A stretch of DNA of 47,432 bases, taken from assembly GCA_022072445.1 (NCBI GenBank), contig JAJVHV010000008.1, positions 1 through 47,432 on the forward strand, read 5' to 3'. Position 1 is the stretch's first letter. Each line of letters opens with the position of its first letter. Below the pieces are notes generated by a model. That model was not told where the DNA came from. It saw only the letters and a list, made by a program, of their open reading frames with translations, and did no database searches. The position numbers were made by a program, and so were the translations under genes. Below, one piece after another: positions 33,592 to 42,723 of this stretch. The stretch is from Phycisphaerae bacterium. GTDB taxonomy: Bacteria > Planctomycetota > Phycisphaerae > UBA1845 > Fen-1342.

Positions 33592-35241
33592 TCAGCGACG
33601 CTCGAACACGCGGCAGTATATCCCGTCGCGGGTGTGCCGGCCGCCGTGCCAGATTTCAGCGAATTCGTTTCGGCCTTGTATCAGGGTGAGCGGGATGTCG
33701 TGCGGCGGCTGGTTGCAGTAGCGCACGTCCCAGATGAACAGCCCGCCGGGCGGCAGGCGATCCAGCCGTTGAAGCGTCTTGAGCCGCGCCGGCGGCTGTG
33801 ACAGATCGAGGAACTGATACACCCAGGCATTCGCCGAGAGGATCGGACGCGCTGAGAGACCGTTGGCCCGCAGCCAGTCGGTCGCCTCACGCACCATGAG
33901 CTGATCTTCCTGGAGCACGTGCGGCGTCGATTGCGCGAGTGTCTGGCCGAAGCTGGAGAGGATCAGCAGCGCGGGGCACGCTAGCAGCGCCAGCGCCCGG
34001 CCGCGCGACAGCCGCAGCCAAGCCAGCACCAGACTGGCGCCCACAACCAGCAGCAAAGGCGTGCGCGTCCCCCACCACAACCACGGCGAGCGCTCGCTCT
34101 CCGCCGCGACCCAGAGCACGGCAATCGCGGCGGCGATTCTGAAGAGCATGCCGCGGATCGCGCTGACGTTGTGCGGCGTGAATTCGTCGGCTACCCGCGC
34201 GACAGCCTCGCCGACGCCGGTTCGCGCGCGCGCCCATCTCGCGCGGATCGGCTCCAGAAATGCGGAGAGCGCGTCGGCCGCCGCCACCGCCAGAATGGGC
34301 GCCAGCGGCACGAGAAACCGCGCGTAACCGCCGCTGCTGAACAGCCCGAACCGGTAAATCAACACGTGCGTGAGCAGGTAGGCTAACCCGCAGCCGATCC
34401 AGAGCGCTCCGCCGCGCCGTCGAAACGTGAGCGGCGCGCCCGCGGCGGCCAGCGCGATCAGCCCGGGGCTGGCGGCGGCCAGCCAGCGCTCCAGCATGGT
34501 CAGCATGGTTCCATGGCCGTAGAACGCGGTGGGCTTGGCGTCGAGCAGGTTCGCAAGCGGCGCACTTCCGACGAAAAGCAAGTTGAGCAGATTGTGCGCG
34601 ACGGGCGCCCAGAGCAGAAGCCACCACGTGACGGGAATCGTCCAGCGCCCGCGTCGCGTCGAATTTCGCGTCCACGTCGCCAGCGCCCAGATGGGCAGGA
34701 GGATCAACGCCTCCTGCCGCGTGACGCAGAAGAGCGACGCCAGCACCGCGGCCCAGCGCGGCCGGCCGTGCAGGTGCAGGTACATGGCGGCGCTGAGATA
34801 GAACGCCAGCGCCGTCTCGGTCAGCGTGGTGTAGCTGAGCGAGAACGTCATCGGCGCGACCCAGAATAGCGCCGGCGCGGCACAGGCCGCGCGAATACCC
34901 ATACCGCGGGCCACGCCGTACACCAGCCACGCGGTCAGCGCCGTCAACAGTCCACTGAACGCGCGGGCCGCAAGCCAGCCCGGTTGCGCCGGCAGCGCGT
35001 AGAGCAGCGTGAAGCCTGGCCGCCCCCAGTCGTTCAGCAGATACTCCGGGTACTGCCACGCCCAGCGCGCCATCTGCAGGTGCGTCAGGTCGTCGTCGTG
35101 ATAGACTCCGTCGCTGGCCCACGCCATGCGGATCGAGAGACCCAGCCCGGCCAGCGTCGCCAGCAGCGCGAACAGATCGCTCGCGCGGCGTGACGCCACG
35201 CGCGCTGCCGGCACCCGACCCTTTGCGTCCGTCTGGTTCAT
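33592..35241 (-). CDS. Glycosyltransferase family 39-like membrane protein
   Basis: A 549-residue polytopic protein from ATG 35241 (MNQTDAKGRV). The first segment is followed by the acidic motif YHDDDLTHLQMARW, as expected for the GT-C fold of PMT/ArnT-type enzymes. About ten hydrophobic segments follow, and the C-terminal part is a soluble domain (VREATDWLRANGLSARPILSANAWVYQFL...). GT39-like enzymes transfer sugars from polyprenyl phosphates to proteins or lipids outside the cytoplasm; the substrate here is unknown. No ribosome binding site is obvious. Neighbours are the VKOR-DsbA fusion and an RNA methyltransferase, so context says little. Confidence 0.75.
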   Translation of the reverse strand: MNQTDAKGRVPAARVASRRASDLFALLATLAGLGLSIRMAWASDGVYHDDDLTHLQMARWAWQYPEYLLNDWGRPGFTLLYALPAQPGWLAARAFSGLLTALTAWLVYGVARGMGIRAACAAPALFWVAPMTFSLSYTTLTETALAFYLSAAMYLHLHGRPRWAAVLASLFCVTRQEALILLPIWALATWTRNSTRRGRWTIPVTWWLLLWAPVAHNLLNLLFVGSAPLANLLDAKPTAFYGHGTMLTMLERWLAAASPGLIALAAAGAPLTFRRRGGALWIGCGLAYLLTHVLIYRFGLFSSGGYARFLVPLAPILAVAAADALSAFLEPIRARWARARTGVGEAVARVADEFTPHNVSAIRGMLFRIAAAIAVLWVAAESERSPWLWWGTRTPLLLVVGASLVLAWLRLSRGRALALLACPALLILSSFGQTLAQSTPHVLQEDQLMVREATDWLRANGLSARPILSANAWVYQFLDLSQPPARLKTLQRLDRLPPGGLFIWDVRYCNQPPHDIPLTLIQGRNEFAEIWHGGRHTRDGIYCRVFERR

Positions 35242-35296
35242 GCGCCAATGAGCAGAGCCGATCCGCACCGCTTTCTCAAGCGCCGCGACGGCGCTG

Positions 35297-36046
35297 TCAG
35301 CCCTCCGAGGCCGGTGGCGCGGCGCGCTGCCGGCAGGCCTCGGCCAGCGCGATGGCCGCGGCGTGCGAGAGCGAAAGCGACGATGGACCGCCGCGCGTGG
35401 CGATCGACATGAACCGGTCGCAGACCGCCCGCACGGCGCCGCTGAGTCCGCGCTTCTCGCCGCCGATGGCGATCAGGCACGGTTGCGTCAGATCGCGCTC
35501 GTGCAGCCGCCGCCGCGCCGCGGCCAGGCAGCCGAAGATGCGCACGCCGCGGCGCTTCAATTCGATCAGCAGCTCGACGCCCTCGACGCGCGCCAGCGGC
35601 AGCCGTTCATATGCGCCGCTCGACGGGCGCGACACCTCGACCGGGTCGAAATCCCACAGGTGCTTCTTGATCAGCACCGCGTGGACGCCCATCGCATCGG
35701 CCGTCCGCAGCGTGAAGGCCAGGTTGCGGGCGTCATCGACGCCTTCGAGCAGCAGCAGCAGCGGCGGCTCGCGCAGCCGATCGACCAGCTCCAGCAGTGC
35801 GGCCGGCGACAGCCGCGGCTTGCTCGAACAGACTGCGATGATCCCGCCATGCGTCGTCCCGTGCGCCAATGCGTCCAGTTCGGCGGGCTCCACGTGGCGA
35901 ATCGGTACGCCGCAATCTCCGGCGAGTCGCAGCAGATCCACGACGCGGGCCGGATGTGTGCCCTGCCGCACGAGAATGACGGAGATGCGGCGTTGCCGGG
36001 CTTCCAGCGCCGCGAGAACGGACTGTTGGCCTTCGATGTGTTCCAC
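35297..36046 (-). CDS. TrmH/SpoU-family RNA 2'-O-methyltransferase
   Basis: A 249-residue protein. The N-terminal ~80 residues look like the SpoU substrate-binding domain (EGQQSVLAALEAR..., VPIRHVEPAELDALAHGTTHGGIIAV). The SPOUT domain holds the three family motifs: GVDDARNLAFTLRTADAMG (motif 1), CLIAIGGEKRGLS (motif 2) and SLSLSHAAAIALAEA (motif 3), which form the SAM-binding knot. It resembles RlmB, which methylates 23S rRNA G2251, but the target cannot be told from the sequence. Start ATG 36046 is the usual N-terminus. It precedes the M16-like gene's 3' end by 51 nt on the same strand. Confidence 0.9.
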   Translation of the reverse strand: MEHIEGQQSVLAALEARQRRISVILVRQGTHPARVVDLLRLAGDCGVPIRHVEPAELDALAHGTTHGGIIAVCSSKPRLSPAALLELVDRLREPPLLLLLEGVDDARNLAFTLRTADAMGVHAVLIKKHLWDFDPVEVSRPSSGAYERLPLARVEGVELLIELKRRGVRIFGCLAAARRRLHERDLTQPCLIAIGGEKRGLSGAVRAVCDRFMSIATRGGPSSLSLSHAAAIALAEACRQRAAPPASEG

Positions 36047-36097
36047 AAATTCGCGCGGTGCCTCGCTGGCTGGGGTCCTTGAATCGAAACGTCGCGC

Positions 36098-38605
36098 TCA
36101 GGGCCGCGAATCGGCCTTCGCCGGACGCCGCTCCGCCGGCCAGCGGCGCTGGATTTCGGCGTCGGCCAGATACTCGGCGATGGCCGCGGGCCCGTCGCGT
36201 GCCAGCACGCCGGCCGCGCGGGCCAACCGTCGGGCGGTCGCGACCTGCGCCGGCGGGACCTTTCCGTCGTGGATGTCAGTCAGACGGCGCTTGAGCCGCT
36301 CGAATAGATCGTCGGCGTCCGTCTCCGTGCATTGCGTCCGCGCCACCAGGACACCCGCCGCCGTCGCGTCGCACGTCCAGCGCCATCGTCGACTGGCGTC
36401 AAGAGACGTGTCCGTACCGGATGGGGCACCCATCAGCCACGCCAGCTCTGCAGCGGCAAGGTCCGGCGCGGCGCCGTCCGCCGCGAGAATCGCAAGCGGA
36501 ATCTCGGCCCCCAGCTCTATTCGGACGCGCCCGTCGGCGGCGCGGCGCGCTTGCCGCCGGAATCCGCTATCCAGCTCAATCCGCTTCACGACCGGCTGAT
36601 CCGTCGCCGCGCCGGCCGGCGGGCGGGGCTGCGCGGGCGGCTCGTCGTCCAGCAGCCGCCGAACCGCGTCTGCCAGCGCCGCGGGTTCGACTTCGCCGAC
36701 CACGATTGCGATTCTGTGCGGTCCGGGCGGAAGGCAGCGCCACTGCATTTCGAGCATTTGCGGGACCAGTGCGGCGGGACAGGCGCCGGTTGCCGTGGCG
36801 ACCGAACCAGCGCGATCGATCTCGATGCGCATGCCGTGATGAACCAGATAGTCCGCCAGTCCCGCGGGCAAGTCGATCTCGCCGACCGAATCCGCGTGTG
36901 CGATCGTGCGGACAGCGGCCTGCGGATAGCCGGCCAGCGGGCTGACGATCAGCTCGGTGGCGCCCGGCAGATCGAACCGCACGGTCGGCGGCGTCGCCTC
37001 GCCCGCCAGCGGCGCGGCGGCGTTCGAGGCGGCCGCGAGCAATGCCAGCGCCTCGCCGCCGTCGAGCGCCTCGGCGCCGTCGGGCAACGCCGGCCGTCCG
37101 CGGCTGTTCTCTTCTTCGCGGGCGACAGCCGGGCGCGTGGTGGGCGATTCAGCGCCAGCGACACATCTCAGAATGACGCGCCGCTCGCGTGCCAGGCGCA
37201 GCGCCGCCGCCCCCACGTCGCGCACCCCGAGCCGCTGCGTGCGCGGCAGGTCGTAGCGCGACAGCAGCACGTCGCCGCCCACGACCTCATGCATGCCCAG
37301 CAGGCGCGCCCGGTCCGCGAAGCTCGCAGCGGCCGCCGCGGCCTCGCGCCACAATGCGGCGCGAAGGGCGTGCAGCGCCGCGGGTTCGGGCAGTTGCACC
37401 GGCGCCGACTCCAGAGCGGCGGCGAGTTCGTGCTGCACCGCGGCGTGCAACGGCGCCTCGGCCGGAACAAACAGCAGCAGCGCACCAAGATCGCGCCACT
37501 CGTAACGCGACCAGCGCGGCGCCCCCGCACCGCAACGTCGCAGCCGCGCCGCAAGACCGTCATGGGCCGCATCGCATGTCAGCACGAACAGCGCGTCGAT
37601 CGCGGTGTTTTCGAAATATGCCCAGCCCGGCGTCAGCCAGCCGAAGCACACACCCGCCTCGCCGCCGCCTTGGAAGTCCGCCGCGATCGCAATCTCGTCC
37701 GGCAGCGGCGCGTCGGCCGGCGCCGGCGGCTCCGTCCACGGCAGATCGCCGAACAATCGCCGTACCTCGTCCAGAACCGCCCCCCCCGCCACGTCGCCAG
37801 AGACAATCAGCGTGGCGTTGCCGGCGACGAACCAGCGCCGCACGCATTCTGGCACCACGCCGGGCGCTGGCGGCGGCGCACCATGCCGCGGCGGTGCATA
37901 TGGGTGCCCCTCGAAGAGCCGCGCGAGGACGGCGCCCGCCACCGTCGCCGTCGCGGGATCGCCGAGGAGGTCGCTGTCGCCCGACACCGGCTGTTCGTAC
38001 GCGCTTCGCGACTCGTATTCCGCCGCCGACTTGCCGACGGCGCTCTCGCTGGCCGTCGCGGCGAACCGCATGCGCTGCGCCTCAATCGCGAGGATGGCCG
38101 AGACCGCCTCGCGCGGAGCAATGGATGCGAAACAGCTTGCATCGCGGATCGTGGCGCTCTCGACCTTCGCACCCAGGGCGCGCAGCCGCAGCGCGGCGTC
38201 GCCAGCGTCCGCCAGCAGCCGCCGTGCTGCCGACGCGACTCCCGGCTGATCCGGCGGATCGAGACGCGAACCGGCCCGATACCACAATTGCACGCTCACG
38301 AGCGGAAGACTGTGATCTTCAACAATGACGATCGAGAGACCGTTGGAAAGGCGGGCAACGCGCGGCAGCGCGCTCTCGTCGGCGGACGTCTGCGGCTGCG
38401 AAGTTGAGGATCGCGGCGAGTCGGCTGACGGGAAGTCCTGCTGCGCGCCGCCGCGAAGGCGAGGCGTGTTCGCCGCCGCAGCCGCGAAGCCGGTCACCAG
38501 CAGCACAGCGCCGACGGCGATCGAAGCCGCGGTGCCGGTGCGGCGCCACGCATTTCGAGAACGCAACCCGCGACGCGCACTTCCCAATCCGACTCTCACA
38601 CGCAA
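36098..38605 (-). CDS. M16 peptidase-like protein without the zinc motif
   Basis: An 835-residue exported protein. No ATG start is present; TTG 38605 or GTG 38599 is possible, each followed by a basic region and the segment SIAVGAVLLVTGFAAAAA. The M16 N-domain is clear (LSNGLSIVIVEDHSLPLVSVQLWYRAGSRLDPPDQPG). At the site of the HxxEH zinc motif the sequence reads GVASAARRLL, so both histidines and the glutamate are lost. Later parts resemble the second M16 domain and a further partner domain. Inactive M16 subunits usually work as partners of active ones, as in mitochondrial processing peptidase alpha. No active partner is in the window. It is 17 nt from the AP-superfamily gene on the same strand. 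Confidence 0.82.
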   Translation of the reverse strand: MRVRVGLGSARRGLRSRNAWRRTGTAASIAVGAVLLVTGFAAAAANTPRLRGGAQQDFPSADSPRSSTSQPQTSADESALPRVARLSNGLSIVIVEDHSLPLVSVQLWYRAGSRLDPPDQPGVASAARRLLADAGDAALRLRALGAKVESATIRDASCFASIAPREAVSAILAIEAQRMRFAATASESAVGKSAAEYESRSAYEQPVSGDSDLLGDPATATVAGAVLARLFEGHPYAPPRHGAPPPAPGVVPECVRRWFVAGNATLIVSGDVAGGAVLDEVRRLFGDLPWTEPPAPADAPLPDEIAIAADFQGGGEAGVCFGWLTPGWAYFENTAIDALFVLTCDAAHDGLAARLRRCGAGAPRWSRYEWRDLGALLLFVPAEAPLHAAVQHELAAALESAPVQLPEPAALHALRAALWREAAAAAASFADRARLLGMHEVVGGDVLLSRYDLPRTQRLGVRDVGAAALRLARERRVILRCVAGAESPTTRPAVAREEENSRGRPALPDGAEALDGGEALALLAAASNAAAPLAGEATPPTVRFDLPGATELIVSPLAGYPQAAVRTIAHADSVGEIDLPAGLADYLVHHGMRIEIDRAGSVATATGACPAALVPQMLEMQWRCLPPGPHRIAIVVGEVEPAALADAVRRLLDDEPPAQPRPPAGAATDQPVVKRIELDSGFRRQARRAADGRVRIELGAEIPLAILAADGAAPDLAAAELAWLMGAPSGTDTSLDASRRWRWTCDATAAGVLVARTQCTETDADDLFERLKRRLTDIHDGKVPPAQVATARRLARAAGVLARDGPAAIAEYLADAEIQRRWPAERRPAKADSRP

Positions 38606-38622
38606 GCTGCACGCGGTTTGGT

Positions 38623-40323
38623 CTACTGCAAGTAGCCGAGGTCGCTCAGCCGCTGCTCGACTTCCAGCCGCTCGTCGTCCGAATAGACCGGCGCGTGTTC
38701 CTCGACCGACTTCTTCACCGGCGGCTCGCTTTCGACGACCGGCGGGACGACGAACGCGTCGTGCAGCACGCGGCCCTCCATGTCCAGCGGAACGCGCAGC
38801 CCCAGCGAAGCGAGCACCGTCGGCGTGATGTCGACGATGTTGCCCTCGATTCGTGCTCCCCGCCGCACGCCGGGGCCGCCCATCGCGACGATGCCCTCGA
38901 CGCGGTGCGTGCCCTCCAGCCGGTCGAGGCTGCTCCAGCGGACCGGGCGCGTCCCGCGAATCTTGCGGACCACCGCCAGCCCGGGATGCGGCGCCAGCAG
39001 CAGATCGGGCAGATCGTCCGCGTCCTCGCGATTGCAGCCGTACAGCTCCTCAGTCTTGTACACCTCGGGGAAGATGCGAATCTCGCGGCCCTCGGGATCG
39101 CGCGTCGTGGCCGCCGAAAGCTGGGCCGCGATCTCACTTCGGACCTGCTCGTATTCGGACGGATCGACGACGCCATACGGCCCGCGGCCGCGCACGTTCA
39201 TGTAGAGGAAGCCGTAGATACCCGCGTGCACGACGCAGGCCCGCGTGCGGCTCCAATCGACCGCCAGGTCGCGCTCGATGCCGTGGTTCCCCTGCTCGAA
39301 GCGCGTCGCCTTGCCCTTGGTCATGCGCCGCGCCAGATGCGCCACGCGCGTCGCGGCCCGCTGCCAGCCGTTGTGCAGCGTCAGATAACCCCACTTCTGC
39401 AGCAGCAGGTTGGGCTGCGCCTTGCCGTCGAGACTGCCGTGACCATGGTCGCTCATGATCAGCACGGCGGCGTCGTGCGACCGCGCGTACTCGAAGAGCT
39501 GCCCCAGCACGTCGTCCAGCCGCGTCAGGCAGCGGGCCACCATCTCGGCCTGCTGCGGATACGAACCGGCCGTCCGCGGGTCGATATATTTCCACGCCTT
39601 GTGCTGAAGGTTGTCCACCAGCTTGAACAGCACCATCAGCACGTCCCAGCCGAACTTCTCGCCGCAGTGCCGCGTCAGCACCCAGCCCTGGTCGAAGCTC
39701 TGCGAGATGTAGTCGAGATTCCGCGCCAGCACGCCGTCGCCCCCCAGCGCCTTGCGCTGCCAGTTCGTCCGATAGTCGTACGTCGGCAGAACGCGCAGAA
39801 TCTCGTCCTTGAGGTCCGGCGGCCAGGTGAAGTTCGCCTTGGTGCTGGGCGTCTCGAAGCCGCTGATCATGAACCCGTTGACCTTCTTGGGCGGATAGGT
39901 CATCGGGACGTTGATGCTGCCGACGCGGAGCTCCTTCTCGCTCAGCAGCTCCCAGAGCGTTTTCTCGCGAATCTCATACGTGCTATTGAACGTCAGGGCG
40001 TGATTGCGGACGTCGAATTTCTCAAAGTCCAGTATCCCGTGACGGCCCGGACCCTTGCCCGTCATGAACGTCGTCCACGCCGCCGGCGTGATCGGCGGTT
40101 TGGTCGAGTGCAGGATGCCGGCGGCGCCGTCGCGGATGAATCGTTGCAGGTTCGGCATTCGCCCGGCGTCCATCATCGGATTGAGCACGTCGAAGGTCGC
40201 GCCGTCGAGGCCGATAATCAGCAGCCGGTCGATGACCGGACGCAACGGCCGCATGCCGGAGACGCTGCGCGCAGTTCCCGGACGATCCGTGCGTGCTAAA
40301 TCCGCCGTCGCCGTGGTATTCAT
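38623..40323 (-). CDS. Alkaline phosphatase superfamily protein (phosphodiesterase/nucleotide pyrophosphatase-like)
   Basis: A 566-residue protein from ATG 40323, with GAGGAG upstream. Metal site I appears in LLIIGLDGATFDVLNPMM, and the threonine nucleophile region is TKPPITPAAWTTFMTGKGPGRHGI. Further metal ligands lie in IMSDHGHGSLDG and in ERFEQGNHGIERD-like sequence, and the end GNIVDITPTVLASLGLRVPLDMEGR is typical of the family. Family members hydrolyse phosphodiesters or phosphonates or transfer phosphoryl groups. No signal peptide is evident, so a cytoplasmic or membrane-associated enzyme is likely. A TATACT -10-like box lies 70 nt upstream (40390-40395). Confidence 0.9.
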   Translation of the reverse strand: MNTTATADLARTDRPGTARSVSGMRPLRPVIDRLLIIGLDGATFDVLNPMMDAGRMPNLQRFIRDGAAGILHSTKPPITPAAWTTFMTGKGPGRHGILDFEKFDVRNHALTFNSTYEIREKTLWELLSEKELRVGSINVPMTYPPKKVNGFMISGFETPSTKANFTWPPDLKDEILRVLPTYDYRTNWQRKALGGDGVLARNLDYISQSFDQGWVLTRHCGEKFGWDVLMVLFKLVDNLQHKAWKYIDPRTAGSYPQQAEMVARCLTRLDDVLGQLFEYARSHDAAVLIMSDHGHGSLDGKAQPNLLLQKWGYLTLHNGWQRAATRVAHLARRMTKGKATRFEQGNHGIERDLAVDWSRTRACVVHAGIYGFLYMNVRGRGPYGVVDPSEYEQVRSEIAAQLSAATTRDPEGREIRIFPEVYKTEELYGCNREDADDLPDLLLAPHPGLAVVRKIRGTRPVRWSSLDRLEGTHRVEGIVAMGGPGVRRGARIEGNIVDITPTVLASLGLRVPLDMEGRVLHDAFVVPPVVESEPPVKKSVEEHAPVYSDDERLEVEQRLSDLGYLQ

Positions 40324-40665
40324 CGATGTTGCTCCTCGGAATCGGGGCGGCGCCGCGCTGCCGCGCCGGGATTACTCGGACCGGCGCGTAGTATAAGCCG
40401 TTGCTGCCGGGCGCGTTACACCTGGTCCGAAGAAATATCGCTCGCGGCGGCGTGATCGACACCACCAGGTCACCCGCGGTGCGGCGCGATTCTCAGACGC
40501 GCAGATTCTTCCGCAATCGTCGCCGCTGAATGTGATGCTTTCAACACTGGCGCGTGCGGGGGGCCAATGCCGCCCGCGTCGATGGGCCGCACCCCGAAAG
40601 CGGGGTGATGAGTGTGTACAACATTCAGACAGGGTCTGTCGATTCTGATGGGAGCGTGCCAAAAC
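40324..40665. other. Divergent intergenic region
   Basis: About 340 bases between divergent genes. A TATACT box on the minus strand (40390-40395) may serve the AP-superfamily gene. I see no repeat or RNA element. Confidence 0.5.
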
Positions 40666-41328
40666 ATGAAGAGCCTCGGAACACTGTGCGCGTGGCGCCG
40701 CCATATCCTGTGCTGCGCGTCGATACCGTGCCTGTCGCTGCTAGCCAGCGCTTCCAGCCCCTCTGACCCGGTTCTGCGCATCGAGGAGGACTGGACGCTG
40801 GTGCTCAACGAGCCGAACGAGGACCGCCTGTCTCCTCAGTTTCACACGGTGATGTCGCCGCGGGGAGATACGGACAGCTTTTTCGGACAGGTGCTGTGGA
40901 ACTACCGCGAGACGTATGACGTGCAGGACGGGACGACGTTCGCCGCGGGCGGTTTGCAGCTTCAGGGCTGGAACGGCTTGAGCATGACGGCCCGAAAATC
41001 GGTCGGCAGCTCACAGCTCAGCGTGTACGCCGAGACGATCCGCTGGACGCAGGTGCTGGAAACGGACGGCTCGACGCTGACGTTCGGCATCGACAACGGG
41101 CAATCCGTGACGTGGGGGACGTTCGGCCGGGAAATGCGCATCACGAGCAGCGCGGCGGTGAGCGATCTGAACTCGTACAGCACGAGCACGTCGGTCGATA
41201 ACTCGTGGATCACGTACGGCGCGAACCGTGTCGAGCGGATGGTGATCACCGAGGTGCGGCGTTACGGCCCGAACGGCATGATTTCGCGCGACACGACGCA
41301 GCGCGTCGTCTACGAAAGGGAGGACTAG
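40666..41328 (+). CDS. Secreted protein of unknown function
   Basis: A 220-residue protein from ATG 40666 with a GGGAG ribosome binding site. The signal peptide MKSLGTLCAWRRHILCCASIPCLSLLASAS is long and Cys-rich. The mature part is a beta-rich single domain (RIEEDWTLVLNEPNEDRLSPQFHTVMSP, GGLQLQGWNGLSMTARKSVG, SVYAETIRWTQVLETDGSTLTFGIDNG) with many Ser/Thr. I do not recognise the family. Its stop is 3 nt before the TadG-like start and both share a ribosome binding region, so they form an operon. This suggests an adhesive or pilus-related role (inference). Confidence 0.72.
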   Translation: MKSLGTLCAWRRHILCCASIPCLSLLASASSPSDPVLRIEEDWTLVLNEPNEDRLSPQFHTVMSPRGDTDSFFGQVLWNYRETYDVQDGTTFAAGGLQLQGWNGLSMTARKSVGSSQLSVYAETIRWTQVLETDGSTLTFGIDNGQSVTWGTFGREMRITSSAAVSDLNSYSTSTSVDNSWITYGANRVERMVITEVRRYGPNGMISRDTTQRVVYERED

Positions 41329-41331
41329 CCC

Positions 41332-42552
41332 ATGCCGGCCGCCTCATTGCATCCATCAGCGCGCCCGCGCTGCGCGGGCGGACGTCCGGCCCGGGACAAT
41401 CGACGCCGCGCGGGCGTCGTCGTGATGGTCGCGGTGCTCATGGTCGCGCTGCTGGGAATGGCGGCGCTGTCGGTCGACGTCGGGACGCTCTACGTCGCAC
41501 GCACCGAGCTGCAGCGCGTGGCGGACTCGGCGGCGATGGCCGCGGCGAGCAAGCTGCTGGACGAGGATCGACTGAAGGGCAGCTCGAACATGGCCGAGGA
41601 AATGAGCGCCGCACGGACCGAGGCGGTGCACTTCGCCCTGGCGAACTGGGTGCTGAACGGGCACCCGGAACTGGATCCCAATACGAGCAACAGCGCGTCG
41701 GGCGACGTCGTCATCGGTTACATCTACGATCCGAGCAACCTGGGCGAATCGCTGAACCTCGGCGACCCGTCGCTCTACAACAGCGTGCGCGTCCTGGTTC
41801 GACGTAACTCCATCCGCAACGGATCGATACTGCACAAGTTCGCCACGATCTTCGGCAACTCGTCGGCCGACCTGGGCGCCACGGCCACCGCGACGTTCAA
41901 GGACGGCGTCGTAGGCTACAAGGTCACCGACAAGACCGGTAACGCCGATCTGCTGCCACTCGCGCTCCAGAAGGACTATTGGGCCGGGCTGCTGGACTGG
42001 TCGCTGTCGACGGGCGACAACTACGCCTATGACCCGGCCACGGGCGCGGTGACCGCCGGGCACGACGGCATTCCGGAACTGAATCTGTTTCCCGGGGCCG
42101 GGAGCGGGCAGCTTCCGCCCGGTAATTTCGGAACGGTTGACATCGGCTCGCCGAACAACAGCGCCGCCGACCTTTCGCGTCAGATTCGCTACGGCATCAG
42201 CGCTGACGACCTGGCGTATTTTGGCGGTGAACTGAATCTGGGGTCGGATGGCGTGCTGCCGTTGAACGGCGACACGGGACTGACGGCGTCGATCAAGGAC
42301 GACTTGATCTCGATCCTGGGGCAGCCGCGGGCGATTCCGATCTTTTCGACGGTGTCGGGTCCGGGCAACAACTCGGTGTTCAACGTGGTCGGATTTGTGG
42401 GCATTCGCATCATGAACGTGCGCCTGACCGGCGCGATGAAATCGAAGGAAGTGGTGATTCAGCCGGCGTACGTGGTTGACGACGCGGTCATTACCGCGGC
42501 GGGGGCGGGCAGCAGTTACTTCGTCTACGAGCCGGTTCATCTCACGCGCTGA
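41332..42552 (+). CDS. TadG-like protein with Flp pilus-assembly N-terminus
   Basis: A 406-residue protein from ATG 41332. After ~25 residues rich in Arg, the segment RRRAGVVVMVAVLMVALLGMAALSVDVGTLYVARTELQRVADSAAMAAASKL is the TadE/TadG-like anchor and helix (PF13400-type). The rest is a large beta-rich extracellular domain with Asn/Ser/Gly-rich parts (TSNSASGDVVIGYIYDPSNLGESLNLGDPSLY, GRQIRYGISADD-like). TadG proteins serve tight-adherence pili; no other Tad genes are in the window. GGGAGG before the start lies in the end of the preceding gene. Confidence 0.87.
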   Translation: MPAASLHPSARPRCAGGRPARDNRRRAGVVVMVAVLMVALLGMAALSVDVGTLYVARTELQRVADSAAMAAASKLLDEDRLKGSSNMAEEMSAARTEAVHFALANWVLNGHPELDPNTSNSASGDVVIGYIYDPSNLGESLNLGDPSLYNSVRVLVRRNSIRNGSILHKFATIFGNSSADLGATATATFKDGVVGYKVTDKTGNADLLPLALQKDYWAGLLDWSLSTGDNYAYDPATGAVTAGHDGIPELNLFPGAGSGQLPPGNFGTVDIGSPNNSAADLSRQIRYGISADDLAYFGGELNLGSDGVLPLNGDTGLTASIKDDLISILGQPRAIPIFSTVSGPGNNSVFNVVGFVGIRIMNVRLTGAMKSKEVVIQPAYVVDDAVITAAGAGSSYFVYEPVHLTR

Positions 42553-42723
42553 GCGCCGCGCGTCGGAGTCCCGCGGCGGTCGGCGGTGGCGTGGGCTCCG
42601 ATGGTCATTCTCCGCATTCCGCGATCCGTCGAGAGGGTCGAGCGGAGTATTGACGGGCGGGCGCGTGGCCTAGTAGCATGGATTCAGTTCAAGCGGCGCC
42701 TCGGGCTGGGGACGGAGGTGCGC

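Noticed and set aside
36332-38407. 691-codon plus-strand frame antisense to the M16-like gene
   Set aside because: Arg/Gln-rich composition and no motif; the opposite strand encodes a clear M16-fold protein.
38404-40299. 631-codon plus-strand frame antisense to the AP-superfamily gene
   Set aside because: A typical antisense frame of GC-rich DNA; the opposite strand carries catalytic motifs.
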